In this document: positions 10,123 to 22,400 of the stretch, piece by piece
Position numbering within the stretch: position 1 is the stretch's first letter
Layout of the letters: each line of letters opens with the position of its first letter
Assembly (NCBI GenBank): GCA_022605405.1
Contig: JABYQQ010000002.1
Location: forward strand, 806,001-870,000
Source: Earliella scabrosa
Lineage: Eukaryota > Basidiomycota > Agaricomycetes > Polyporales > Polyporaceae
Length of the DNA stretch: 64,000 nucleotides
Reading direction: 5' to 3'
Notes under the pieces: model-generated
The model's database searches: none
What the model was told of the DNA's origin: nothing
Seen by the model: only the letters and a program-made list of their open reading frames with translations
Made by a program: the position numbers and the translations under genes

Positions 10123-13114
10123 ATGGCCCCTAAACGAGACCTGGCGATCCAGAAGCTGGCCTGCAAGCACTCGAGGGTGGGTGGCCGCTTCGCTAAGCTA
10201 CCACCCTGCGCTGCATGCAACGGGAAGCTAGTATTGGAGCACACGGAGTGCCGCTTCATGAGTACACATATCCAAGGGCATCTGTTACCTGGGGTTGCTG
10301 AATGCGTTCATCCAACAGATTGGCGTGCCAGGGAAGGCGAAACAGGGCCGATCGTGTTCACCACCGGAACACGATTGCAGAAGTACAAAGGCACGACTCT
10401 GAATCGCATCCCGGATGAGAGGCTTCAGCATCAAATCAAGGTACGTTTTTCGGTCAGTTACGGACCGTGACCAACTGACAGTTGATAGAAACTGTGCGCG
10501 AAGGAGCTCCAACCCTGGCTACAGAAAGAGCAGGACCATATCAGACTGAGCGGTCTGACTTATCGACAGCCTAATGTTGATAGCAGGGACACATGCGGTA
10601 AGTAACAGAGTAATTGCCCGTATGCGACGGCATAGCTGCCTGCCTTACATGTTGGGTCCAGACATCTGTCTCTCTGAATTATTCACGCAGACATGGTTCT
10701 GCACTCGATGTGGCTTCGATCTTTGCAATGAGTGTGCGAAGGCCATTCAGACGGTGAGTCCCCTGATTGCCTCCAGGCTATGCAGGTCATTCAAGCCGGA
10801 TCGCGCCAGCCTGAGTGGGCATGGCCGTTGGACATGCTAGGCTCCTCCAGACAGCGGCCGCCGCACAAGTGCGATTCCGCTTCCCTGAAACCGACTTCCC
10901 GATTCCAGGCCGACGAGCTAGAGAACGCTTTGGGACTCATGGAGAATATCCTGCGTGCTGAGGAATCGTCGAGGTGACTCTCAGCCGCCACGGTGACTTG
11001 GAAGTCATCACTGATCATCTTGCAGCGACGACAGCCCCGGTGGGGACTGCAAGACCATGGATATTGTACCGGTACCCATGGAGGATCTGACATACGTCCA
11101 ATTTAGATCCACGCTCGCGAGCGGGGTCCCGCTCCTGATAACCGGCGTACACCGACGTCTACAGGGTCAGTGGACCCCAGAGGAATTCACGGACTCCATG
11201 AACGAGGAGGTCGTAACGTGTATAGATTGTAATAGCGATGACGAGGCTGATACGAAGATGCCCGCGGGGGCTTTCTTCCCCTTGCTATCGCGCGCGCCGG
11301 GGGAGCACGATGTAGTCCACAAGATCAAGGTGAGTTTCGTACGACCGAGATCGAAAGCACAGAAAACTAAGCAAGTGCAAGGATTGGCCTCCTGACAAAC
11401 ACTTCAGGGAAGTCTTCAGGCGACACTATCTTGCCTACAACCAGTGTTTCCCAGAGGCCTGTGCCGACTTCCTGAGGTCCGATGGGGCTGCCAACCTCGC
11501 CGCATGTTGGCCCGAGACGCCCGGTGCGCCAGATCTCGGTCAGTCACCATACGAGTGATATACCGAGTACTAATAAGACCACATTCAGGCCCTAAAATGT
11601 ACACCGCCATGGGAAACCGTGCTGATGGGCAGGGGACGACAAGACTACACTTAGATGTAACTGATGCAGCTAACATCATGGTATGGGCAGCCTCAGGCGA
11701 CGCTCCCGCAGCAATTTGGCATATCTTCCCAAGAACGGACGCCGCGAAGCTCGTGGAAGCGATCAGAACCATGAACTGGTGCAAACCAGACGAGCATCCC
11801 ATCCACTCCCAGAGCGTCTACCTGAAGGCAAGCATGTTAGAAGTGTTGCGGGAGTCGTACGGCATATCACCGTGGACGATCGAGCAGTCGGTGGGGGACC
11901 TGGTGGTAATACCCGCAGGAGCTGCACATCAGGTAAGTGCCGGGTATTGTATATCGTCCACGGGCCATGAACTTGTCCAGAAGTATGCTCATCACGAGGT
12001 CGAACAGGTGTGGAATAAGCATGGCGCGATCAAGATCGCCAGCGACTTCATCTCTGTGGTGAACGGCCAGCACACTGCCGACATGGCGGGCGAATGGCGC
12101 GCTCGCCGGCTGAAGAATCGCAAGCCCGATCTTCTTCAGCTGAGAAACACACTATGGCTGGAGTTCTGTGCGGCTTCGACGTGGTCCCTCCCACCAGCTT
12201 TGCCTTCGCGGGACACGGATGGCGCTGGTGGGGCTGCGTCTACTACGCCGCATAGCGCCCCCGCGGATCCCCACCTAAGCCCTTCCACGCGCGCCGCTGC
12301 TCAAGCAACAGACAATGTAGCGCAATCAGAATCCAGCCCAGGCGACCCGACCAGTCGCGGGTCATCTCCATCGCGGCCGCAACCAGGAACAACACACAGA
12401 CCGATAGACGAACAATCCATGGAGGGTACACATGGCAGTACACCCATCTTGGATGCACGATGGGCTGATACTCGATCCACGGCCTTGTCCACTAGTTGCG
12501 CCGATACGCGTACAGGCCCCGCCGCGCTGCCAGCACGCCCAGCGTGGATCCCACAGGTGAGCCCCGCGAGAGGTGAGGGGAAATCAGGGGCCCTGACGAA
12601 GATTTCCATGTCAGATACCGAAGCGTCGATGCGACGAGGCAGTCGGGCCTTCCCCAAAAAGCCGCCGCGTGTCACCATCCGTCCAACCACGTCTGGCCGG
12701 CCCCAGTATGACATATGCCCAGCGAAACCTAGCTACGAGCATCAGAGGCTCTATGAATCCTGCGCACAAGTACGTGTGTCCTGTGCCACCGTGTGGGAAA
12801 GCGTGCAATCGCAATGGCCTTGTGCGACACATGTGAGACCATCGACTCCTATTCAACCAAACCAACCTGTCTGATAATGTCGTACCAGGCTTGCGCAACA
12901 TCCTGCTTTCTTTCATCCCACCGAGGAACAATTAGCTGCGCTCAAGCCCTCCTTCAAGCCGTCGGTCACAGACGGGGAATATTGGCGTCACCTAGAAGCG
13001 CTATACGACGGGACACCGGCGTCCGTACATTATGAGGGACCCAACTTTGGCCGACTCCAGATGGAAGCCCAACAGCGGCAACAGACCGCGCAGCGCCTAG
13101 CACCGTCGCAGTGA
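10123..13114 (+). CDS. JmjC-domain histone demethylase, KDM3-like
   Basis: I model exons 10123-10440, 10489-10597, 10662-10753, about 10786-10973, 11026-11329, 11382-11538, 11589-11932, 12008 to about 12770, and about 12889-13114. Phases agree through 11932; the intron after 10753 would be very short (32 bp) and the splice near 12770 is unresolved. The N-terminus has Cys-rich zinc-binding segments (PPCAACNGKLVLEHTECRF; then DTCDICL, WFCTRCGFDLCNECAK). The JmjC domain follows: IKDWPPDKHFREVF, DLGPKMYTAMG, then RLHLDVTDAANIMVWA with the HxD iron ligands, ALWHI-like AIWHIFPRTDA, and VIPAGAAHQVWNKHGAIKIA with the distal His. These match the JMJD1/KDM3 family, Fe(II)/2-oxoglutarate enzymes acting on methylated H3K9 in the nucleus. 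A Ser/Pro/Ala-rich tail of about 250 residues follows, ending in a helical segment (TEEQLAALKPSFKPSVTDGE). All three iron ligands are present, so activity is plausible. Confidence 0.85.
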
Positions 13115-13306
13115 GGGCATCCATGGTTGCCGGGTTGCACAGGACACGAGAGGTCAGAGGTTAATCCTGTGTAGAGCTCGCCATGTCATTCTATCTTACG
13201 CGTGAAACTCATGGGCGACGGACCTTGCGGGTTCATGCACTGCCGGGGTATGGAAGGAACCTACAAGAGACCACAACATAGCCTACGTTGGTACTCGGAA
13301 CCGTAG

Positions 13307-15126
13307 CCTAATCGGGGCACTGAGGAGCTGAACGTTGACGGCGCATACAAGCTCGCCCACCGTAGCGACATTCTGCCGTATGTGTATCGCGAGCTTGCAA
13401 GCGGTAAGAGCTAGAATATCCTTCCAGCCGTCATACAGACTCTGACCATCCTCTCAGATGACGACCATTCTTCTACCGCTATCGTCTATCACCTACCCGA
13501 GGTACTGGAGCTTGGGGCCACTCTAGAAAAGATGCCAGCCTCAGATCGTGTCGCATTTGTCCGGAGTCAACTTCGTTCATCACTGGAGCGTTGCGAGGTG
13601 AGGTTCTGCGGAAATACTAGCTTATAACTTTGACGCGTCGTTTCAGCATGCTGAACTATGTTCTCTGTGGAGAATGAAGGTGGATGAAGTTGAGCGCGAG
13701 CGCATTAGGCTGAAGCGATACCGGAAACGTGAGCAGTCATTTCATAACGCAGGGTATGTTCATCTCAAGGACACTCTCACAGAATATATGATTAACTGGT
13801 CGCTTTGGGATACCGTGACGTATTGATGAACCTAACGCGTTCATGCCGACGCTTCGACAGGTCCTTGATGGTCGAAAGGTGCTGGAAGCGCGTCGGACCT
13901 GGATACTAGCTATGACCAGCCAATCGGAAATGCTCGACGTTGCCCTTGATGCTCATCGCAAGAAGGTGGCCCCGAACAACCCAGTAGTTCAGCCATGCGT
14001 ACTGGATCTCATCGAGTTACCGGCCGTCGCCTCCCTTGTTCAGCTCCACCACGCCGTCCACATCCCTTCAACTTCCTACACCGTCATGGTCGAGGACTAC
14101 ATACCAAAATGGATGCGCAAGAGGGAACGCTCCCTGCTAGCAGCACTCTCTGGCCACCACGACAGGCGACAGCGCCCTATGCGGTCTGTCTTGGTTCCAT
14201 CCCCTCTGATGGTCTCGTCTGCCTTGTTTTGGTGCATACACTGCGAAGAGCTTGTGTCAGGCACGTCTGCCATGACACATGCATGCTGCTACAGTTACGA
14301 CCCCAATTGGCGTGCTCTCGATCCAGCATGCACTCCGTGGTTCGATGGCGCATATGCGACAATCATTAGGGAAGGGGCTCATCTGTTCAAGCGTACTTGT
14401 GTGTTTTACTCCAACGGGTACTCTCCTTGGTCTCGCGCCCCATCAATTCCTTGTACGACAACAATTCGCGCCATTGCAGCAGAATGTGGAAACACGCTGG
14501 CCACACTTCACGGTCCAACCCTCGGCTTGAAGATACGGCTCGCGTGCGCCATGTGTAGTCAAGAGGGCAAGTACTTGGTCACGATGGAATGGCAGAAGGC
14601 TCTTGAACACGCAATGCAAGTACACAACGATGGGAATGTGGATTGGAGAATGGTCAGCCCAGAGATCACACACGAAGTCAGGCTGGTGGAGGTGAGGTGG
14701 CAGGAAAAACCATCCTGGAAACGCGCCAACGGGCACCCTCGAGGTATTGCGGGCTCACTTCGTCGAAACGTGAGTCGCTGCTTGTACAACACTGCGCTTT
14801 CGCACCTCCGCTAACACCGGGTACTGATTTCGCAGTCATCCGCTGTTCAACCTTGAAGACACCGTGGAGTCTCAGCCTGCCTCCGATTCTCCCTTCTGCA
14901 TGAACCCACCAATAGTGATCCACGACGCCGGTCACTGCGAGAATATACCCGCTAGCCTGCAGATGGGGCAAACCACGTTGCCGGCGGTGTCCTTCAAATT
15001 CCCCAAAGGAACCTGGGACACATGGTGAGGTGTTAATCTATTCGCTTACCACATTTGATCGATGTATGTTCTAGGGTCACGACGACTAGTACAGGAGCTT
15101 GGATAGGAAATCGAGGAGGGAGGTGA
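13307..15126 (+). CDS. Unknown large protein with Cys/His zinc-like motif, 5' end unresolved
   Basis: Seven exons fit in phase: 13307-13403, 13458-13597, 13647-13814, 13861-14691, 14744-14769, 14836-15024 and 15075-15126 (1503 nt, 500 residues). The first exon is preceded by an in-frame TAG that is also a good acceptor (CGTAG), so a start exon lies upstream, perhaps at the ATG at 13183, but I could not join it in phase. Visible features: a charged helical stretch (MKVDEVERERIRLKRYRKRE), a segment WCIHCEELVSGTSAMTHACC resembling a CxxC...HxCC metal site, and a C-terminal part with HAGHCENI-like DAGHCENIPA. Helix and Trp-rich segments (YIPKWMRKRERSLL) suggest a folded protein. I know look-alikes only as uncharacterised polypore proteins. 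It lies 190 bp downstream of the JmjC gene on the same strand. Confidence 0.6.
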
Positions 15127-15178
15127 GGGGCGTCGCCTGGCCCGGAGCTCCGAGGCCTGGTGCGAAATGGCGTTGCAG

Positions 15179-15530
15179 GCGTACTACTTTATGCTCCATG
15201 AACGCTGGGTCGAGGCATTTGTCCGGCTCTTTACACTGTTCTATGTATAGCGAGCTCACGTCCCTCTTCCTCTTGTTCTTCCTCCTCACACCGGCCAAGG
15301 TGAGTACTGCGAGTGAATTTCAAGGGTACATGACTCATCCCATGCCTTGGTACCATGCTTAGGGGGCGGAACCAATGTACCTCCACGTCCTCCGGCCCCT
15401 CATGAAGCCGTACTCGGGCGTCCTGGACACTGTCTTCAACGGTCTGGCTTCCTTTGGTGATCTACTCTCATCCTCATTGCGTCCATCCCCGTCAACTATG
15501 CCCTCAGTTTCTACAGGGGGTAGACTTCTG
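15179..15530 (+). pseudogene. REEP/Yop1 (TB2/DP1/HVA22) fragment, frameshifted
   Basis: Exon fragments 15179-15299 and 15363-15530 flank a 63-bp GT-AG intron. They encode YYFMLHERWVEAFVRLFTLF, then in a second frame SELTSLFLLFFLLTPAKGAE and MYLHVLRPLMKPYSGVLDTV. Order and motifs (aromatic first hairpin, FYxEL, second hairpin, TKGA-like TPAKGA, RPLxxPY) match the reticulon-like ER-shaping family that includes yeast Yop1. A one-base shift near 15243 breaks the join between the two hairpins, and the usual N-terminal part (first 50 or so residues) is missing because the last exon of the neighbouring gene lies there. I read it as a truncated, broken duplicate. Confidence 0.6.
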
Positions 15531-17442
15531 CACTGGATCCTCCTCAAGCGGACCCGCAGACATGGTATCAAGACGCCCCTCGTGCGGGCCCAAGGCCGAG
15601 TACTCACCGCGCCTTCGCTTCCCGTAGACGAGGACGACAAAGATGCACAGATGCAGAACCAAGACCAGAGCGAGTATGACAGCAGCATGGAGGAAGATGT
15701 GTTCAACACCACCCAGCTCCTCCATCCACATGTGCATGATCCTCGCCAGGACTACACCGCAGGGCCGGCATGCGGGTTGTGGGTCCTGCGCCTAATAGAT
15801 GATCGAAAGAGCTCCCTGTGCTGCTCGCCCCTGGGCGCGGCGGTGCGCGATGGTCTGTGCGTGATCCCTGCACGACGGAGCTGATGCAGACAATGAGGTA
15901 AGTCGGAGCTGAGAAACGGAATGGGGAGGGGCCAGAAGGATCGCTGACGCCTCCTCTCCCGGTTGTTCTGCAGCGCTCACGGCTACTGTATGGTAGCGCG
16001 CGAGACTTACTGGAGTCCGGAAGAGAAGTGCAACGCATTATTGAGACACTGCTGGAAGGCGTATGGCAGAAGAAGCTGGGAGAGGTAGATGGAGGTCCGG
16101 AATGGATACTTGGGGAGCCCCTGGAATCCACCCTGTCCCTTTACCCACCCACGCTTCCACTTCCTGGGCTTCTCGATCTCCTGTGACCACGCCCCAGTAC
16201 CCCGCACTATGTTACACCAGATGAACAGCCACACAACAGTGGCGATCGACCCCACAATGCATTCTGGGTACTTAGCGGTCGACGCAACACTGATCTCGGC
16301 GCAGCCAAGACTGTTGGCAATCGGGCCAGCGTCAGCACTTCAAACGGGCATGCCAACATGCGAGTGGCGTTCGCAAGCGCGCCTGGTCCTCTGAGTCTCT
16401 CACGTCTCCCGCATCCCTCGCTTGTATCCCCTCTCTCGCGTGCGCAAGTCTTCCTACACCCGTGCCTGCAAGTGTCGTTGACAGCGCTGTGAACTCCTCC
16501 TCCAGCGCGGATATCAAAACTAGCAGCTACGTGGTAGCGACCGAGTGGTCTGTCTGCGACCTAAACCCCGTCCTCTCATTCCCCCACCCACATCCCTGTT
16601 GCTGGCTCCCTCAGCTGCCGTCGAGTTCTCGAACGCCCCTAGGTCGACGCGTCTGACAGCGGGTTGAAGACTGCCTCTCAGATGAGAGGGAAGGTGCTGA
16701 CCTGACCACCCGGACGCAGTTGCGCGGGATGCAGCAGTTACCGATGAGAACGCGGAGCAGCACGACCCGGACGACCTGGACTGTGAGCGACCGGGTGAGG
16801 CGCTGACGAGGATGACGAGGCTGGCAACGAGGGGGGCGATGAAGCGGAGGGACATCCGGGTGAGGATGATGGCATCGAGGATGGGGACGAAGACCATGAC
16901 GACTCACGAGGTCATGGATGAGGAGGAGACGCTGTCTGGGCGTGCGGCCTATACTCGTGGTACGTGTTACACATCCAGTAATGATCACCTATGTATACTT
17001 CCGTCTGCTCGGACGTGAGATCTCTGCCACTGACTACCATCCATCTGCGCAGACGTTTAAAGGACACCGTTCATCCGCGTGGATGAACCATGAACCCGGC
17101 TATTCATCCTCCCGCGCGGCCTACCGAGGTGCGTCCACCGTCCGTCTGGTCTGTTCACGATTGAACAGCAGGTCGCCAGATAAGCTAACTCAGTGAATAT
17201 CACGCTCGGGCAGTGAGCACTGGGTCAGTTCTAATAACTGGGAATGTGACAAGGCTCCTGTCATAGCCACAACGAACGTTGTAGTGTCTAGCCTGAATCG
17301 TCATCACCTCCGGCAATTGATGGACAAGGCAGGGCGGAGGACGGTAGTTGGCGGTGATGAAATGGCAAGCTTGATTCGTAGCTATCCAATATGTAGATGC
17401 CGATGACCACCCCCGGATCTCTACTTAAGTCCGCCGCTTCGT
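15531..17442. other. Stretch with low-complexity frames only
   Basis: At 16800-16915 one plus-strand frame is strongly acidic (DEDDEAGNEGGDEAEGHPGE) and open without an ATG. Other frames overlap on both strands with no domain. I see no supportable gene. Confidence 0.4.
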
Positions 17443-17706
17443 GTGCCACTGACCACTCTCCTCACCGCGTCTACTCTGACCACTCCTCTTCGAGCTACGC
17501 TTCTCCTACCTGCGCGGACAGCCAGATCACCCGGTCATGTTCACCCAGCCCATAGTCCAGCGCACACGTTTATACGCGGTTCCCCGTCAATTCCAGTTGT
17601 CGGTTATGAGTGCGCACCCCGACGAACGAGGAACCTCGCTACCTCGCGCTTCATAGTACGAGCGTGCAGAAGCAGGCAATCCGCGTGCAGCGACGACGGG
17701 TCCTGA
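17443..17706 (+). repeat. Diverged satellite-family unit
   Basis: The segment around 17475-17540 (CGAGCTACGCTTCTCCTACCTGCGCGGACAGCC region) follows the satellite core base by base with scattered changes, and its open frame reads PLRATLLLPARTARSPGH against PLRFTPARTAHPTS of the array. It looks like an old copy of the family. Confidence 0.5.
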
Positions 17707-18589
17707 TGCTACCGCGCAGTCGTGGTATGCACACGCCCCCGCTTGCGCTCGGGCTGTGGTCTGCTACTCTCCTGCATCTCTATGCTTAACCTACTCTTGC
17801 TTGTTCCGCATGTGCGCATTTACTTGGGACAAACCCTTGATCACGCGAGCCCGAAGTCTGGATCACCATCAAGGGTTCGGACTGTTCTTGATCATGCGAG
17901 AGTAAGCGAGAGTCCGAACGTTAACTCGTCATCTGGGGAGTCCGAACCTGTCCGAACCCTTTCCAACTACTAATCAGCCCGGTCTGCACTCGGCTACTCA
18001 CTCTAGCTTCGAGTCGCAAGTCCTCCAGTCCCAGTCGTTCTCTTCAACTGCGCTTGCGCAAGTCCCTCTCTCCAGTCGCGCTCGGGCACACACCTATGGG
18101 GCCTCCGCTCTATTCCACCTATCGCAGGTGCGGCACGAAAATGGTTGAGGATGCTACCGACCGACGGGTGCTGGCTGCTCTCGTGTAGGAGCATGCGCTC
18201 GACCTAGGCGACAGCCGTCAACGCGGGTGACCAGTCAGGATCTCACACACTCACCCGTTCAAACCCATTCCATCTAAATCAGCTTGGATAGCTGCGGTTG
18301 CACCAGACCCAGGACTTTGCTGCCTGCATTGACGGGATCAGGCGGTTGCGACGCGACAGCCCTTTGCCCCGGCCCGCGACTGTGCAGATACGAATGCTGG
18401 AAAGCGCGAGGGAGGATCGGCTTGAGGGACAGGGAGCGCAAGCGCGAGGGCACGGGACGGGAAATGGAGTGGGAGCGCACACCGAAGGGTGTGCTCTCGG
18501 GATAGTAGGAAGGGAGGGAGTAGGAAGGGAGGGAGGGAGTCCGAGCACGGGCGCAGACCGTCGCTTGAGCGGTGGGTTGTCAGGGCGGG
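17707..18589. other. Stretch without a recognised gene
   Basis: Contains repeated GTCCGAAC/GTTCGGAC words at 17850-17960 and a GGGA-rich tract at 18505-18540. No gene or RNA can be supported. Confidence 0.4.
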
Positions 18590-18790
18590 GACGTGAAGAC
18601 GAACAGGCATACCTTCATGGACATGGAGCCGTGCAGACGTAGGTCTTGATCGTGGGTCTGCGAGCTAAAGGTGAGCTCGTGCTGGCGGTAGTCTTGATCC
18701 TCGGTCTGCGAGCTGTAGTGCGCGTAGGTGTCAACCTCAGTGGACGGGAACTCGAGTAATCGAGGAGCACTGGGAAATGGATCGTCACTC
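18590..18790 (-). repeat. Diverged satellite-family unit, opposite strand
   Basis: Read on the minus strand, this contains CGTCCACTGAGGTTGACACC, close to the satellite core CGTCCGCTGAGGTTTACACC, and the frame reads STEVDTYAHYSSQTEDQD beside SSAEVYTCAHSSPDEHEQD of the array. Orientation is opposite to the main array. Confidence 0.55.
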
Positions 18791-19469
18791 CGACGATGAC
18801 TCCGACGATGTTGTTGAATGTCTTCGCCTTCCTGATGCACAGAAGATCAGCGAACAGCGCATAGATCATGCGGACGAGCCCACATCTGCGTACCAATGAT
18901 GACCGTTCGTTAGCCCAATGAGGATCCTGGGTGCCCCTCGTAGTACCTCTCTGTACCTTTGTCAACCCTCTGACGGCAGTAGGCGAGCAGATAGTCAGCA
19001 CCGGATGCGGCAGAAGCTTACTCACTTGTCTCGCCTTCAAAACCTCGGTCATCCCCGCCTACGCATCGGAGTTGGGCTTGACAGCCTCACGAAGCCGCTC
19101 CGTAGGTAGCGGCGCGCCTTGCTCGAGTAGCGGCCTCGGGCGTGTGTAGAGGAGAAGAAAGGCGCTGGGTGGGAGCAGGTAGGACGACGTACGAGCAGCC
19201 AAGAAATGAGGATACTTACTTTAACGATTGATGTCCGTACGCGTGCGATGATATCGCATTAAGTGTGCCGAAGAGTGCCGGGGTCGAGTCCGACGCGGTT
19301 GAGAGCGAGCTCGCGCGGAGACGGGGCGGAGGAGAGCAGGAGGACCAGCTCGGCGCCGGGTGTCGTACAGGAGGGAGGAATAGCCCTCAAGTGACTCCTC
19401 AACCCCCAGCCCACCGAGACCATATCCGGCGGAGAGTGCCGTTTAGCGACACCCGTGGGAATCACTCAG
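18791..19469. other. Left flank of the satellite array
   Basis: No gene recognised. The satellite starts abruptly near 19470 (ATTCCCGAGCC...). Confidence 0.45.
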
Positions 19470-22400
19470 CCGATTCCCGAGCCGCCTCGTGCGCGCTCAT
19501 CTCCCGCCGTCTCTACGCTGACCGCTCCCCCTACAGCTCTCGACGTACTCGTCCGCTGAGGTTTACACCTGCGCGCACAGCTCACCCGACGAGCATGAGC
19601 AAGACCCTCCGGCGACCAAGACTCTCAGCATTCAAGCCCTTCGCCCCCGCCACGACTCGTCCGCTGAGGTTCACACCTGCGCGCACACGCCCCGCTTCGT
19701 CTTCCCTCCCCGACTCCGAGCACCCGCGTTTGCGTGCGCCCACCTATCATCTCGCCCGTCCTCGGGCTACCCGATTCCCGAGCCCCCCTCGTGCGCGCTC
19801 ATCTCCCGCCGTCTCTACGCTGACCGCTCCCCCTACAGCTCTCGACGCACTCGTCCGCTGAGGTTTACACCTGCGCGCACAGCTCACCCGACGAGCATGA
19901 GCAAGACCCTCCGGCCCCGCCACGACTCGTCCGCTGAGGTTTACACCTGCGCGCACAGCTCACCCGACGAGCATGAGCAAGACCCTCCGGCCCGCCACGA
20001 CTCGTCCGCTGAGGTTTACACCTGCGCGCACACAGCTCACCCGACGATCCCTCAGCATTCAAGACCTTCGGCCCCGCCACGACTCGTCCGCTGAGGTTCA
20101 CACCTGCGCGCACACAGCTCACCCGACGATCCCTCAGCATTCAAGCCCTTCGGCCCCGCCACGACTCGTCCGCTGAGGTTTACACCTGCGCGCACACGCC
20201 CCGCTCGCCCACCTTTCGTCTTCCCTCCCCGACTCCGAGCACCCGCGTTTGCGTGCGCCCACCTATCATCTCGCCCGTCCTCGGGCTACCCGATTCCCGA
20301 GCCCCCCTCGTGCGCGCTCATCTCCCGCCGTCTCTACGCTGACCGCTCCCCCTACAGCTCTCGACGTACTCGTCCGCTGAGGTTTACACCTGCGCGCACA
20401 GCTCACCCGACGAGCATGAGCAAGACCCTCCGGCCCCGCCACGACTCGTCCGCTGAGGTTTACACCTGCGCGCACACAGCTCACCCGACGATCCCTCAGC
20501 ATTCAAGACCTTCGCCCCCGCCACGACTCGTCCGCTGAGGTTTACACCTGCGCGCACACGCCCCGCTCGCCCACGTTTCGTCTTCCCTCCCCGACTCCGA
20601 GCACCCGCGTTTGCGTGCGCCCACCTATCATCTCGCCCGTCCTCGGGCTACCCGATTCCCGAGCCCCCCTCGTGCGCGCTCATCTCCCGCCGTCTCTACG
20701 CTGACCGCTCCCCCTACAGCTCTCGACGTACTCGTCCGCTGAGGTTTACACCTGCGCGCACAGCTCACCCGACGAGCATGAGCGAGACCCTCCGGCGACC
20801 AAGACTCTCAGCATTCAAGCCCTTCGCCCCCGCCACGACTCGTCCGCTGAGGTTTACACCTGCGCGCACAGCTCACCCGACGAGCATGAGCAAGACCCTC
20901 CGGCCCCGCCACGACTCGTCCGCTGAGGTTTACACCTGCGCGCACAGCTCACCCGACGAGCATGAGCAAGACCCTCCGGCCCGCCACGACTCGTCCGCTG
21001 AGGTTTACACCTGCGCGCACACAGCTCACCCGACGATCCCTCAGCATTCAAGACCTTCGGCCCCGCCACGACTCGTCCGCTGAGGTTTACACCTGCGTGC
21101 ACACGCCCCGCTCGCCCACCTTTCGTCTTCCCTCCCCGACTCCGAGCACCCGCGTTTGCGTGCGCCCACCTATCATCTCGCCCGTCCTCGGGCTACCCGA
21201 TTCCCGAGCCCCCCTCGTGCGCGCTCATCTCCCGCCGTCTCTACGCTGACCGCTCCCCCTACAGCTCTCGACGTACTCGTCCGCTGAGGTTTACACCTGC
21301 GCGCACAGCTCACCCGACGAGCATGAGCAAGACCCTCCGGCGACCAAGACTCTCAGCATTCAAGCCCTTCGCCCCCGCCACGACTCGTCCGCTGAGGTTT
21401 ACACCTGCGCGCACAGCTCACCCGACGAGCATGAGCAAGACCCTCCGGCCCCGCCACGACTCGTCCGCTGAGGTTTACACCTGCGCGCACAGCTCACCCG
21501 ACGAGCATGAGCAAGACCCTCCGGCCCGCCACGACTCGTCCGCTGAGGTTTACACCTGCGCGCACACAGCTCACCCGACGATCCCTCAGCATTCAAGACC
21601 TTCGGCCCCGCCACGACTCGTCCGCTGAGGTTTACACCTGCGCGCACACGCCCCGCTCGCCCACCTTTCGTCTTCCCTCCCCGACTCCGAGCACCTGCGT
21701 TTGCGTGCGCCCACCTATCATCTCGCCCGTACTCGGGCTACCCCACTCCCGAGCCCGCCTCGTGCGCGCTCATCTCCCGCCGTCTCTAAGCTGACCGCTC
21801 CCCCTACAGCTCTCGACGTACTCGTCCGCTGAGGTTTACACCTGCGCGCACAGCTCACCCGACGAGCATGAGCAAGACCCTCCGGCCCCGCCACGACTCG
21901 TCCGCTGAGGTTTACACCTGCGCGCACACAGCTCACCCGACGATCTGAGGTTTACACCTGCGCGCACAGCTCACCCGACGAGCATGAGCAAGACCCTCCG
22001 GCGACCAAGACTCTCAGCATTCAAGCCCTTCGCCCCCGCCACGACTCGTCCGCTGAGGTTCACACCTGCGCGCACACGCCCCGCTCGCCCACGTTTCGTC
22101 TTCCCTCCCCGACTCCGAGCACCCGCGTTTGCGTGCGCCCACCTATCATCTCGCCCGTCCTCGGGCTACCCGATTCCCGAGCCCCCCTCGTGCGCGCTCA
22201 TCTCCCGCCGTCTCTACGCTGACCGCTCCCCCTACAGCTCTCGACGTACTCGTCCGCTGAGGTTTACACCTGCGCGCACAGCTCACCCGACGAGCATGAG
22301 CAAGACCCTCCGGCCCCGCCACGACTCGTCCGCTGAGGTTTACACCTGCGCGCACAGCTCACCCGACGAGCATGAGCAAGACCCTCCGGCCCGCCACGAC

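Noticed and set aside
15375..15884. Independent 169-codon gene
   Set aside because: Its first 50 residues are the second REEP exon, and the rest shows no similarity to anything I recognise; better treated as part of the REEP remnant.
17850..17960. tRNA-like GGTTCGGAC motif
   Set aside because: No cloverleaf could be drawn; the motif belongs to repeated GTCCGAAC words.
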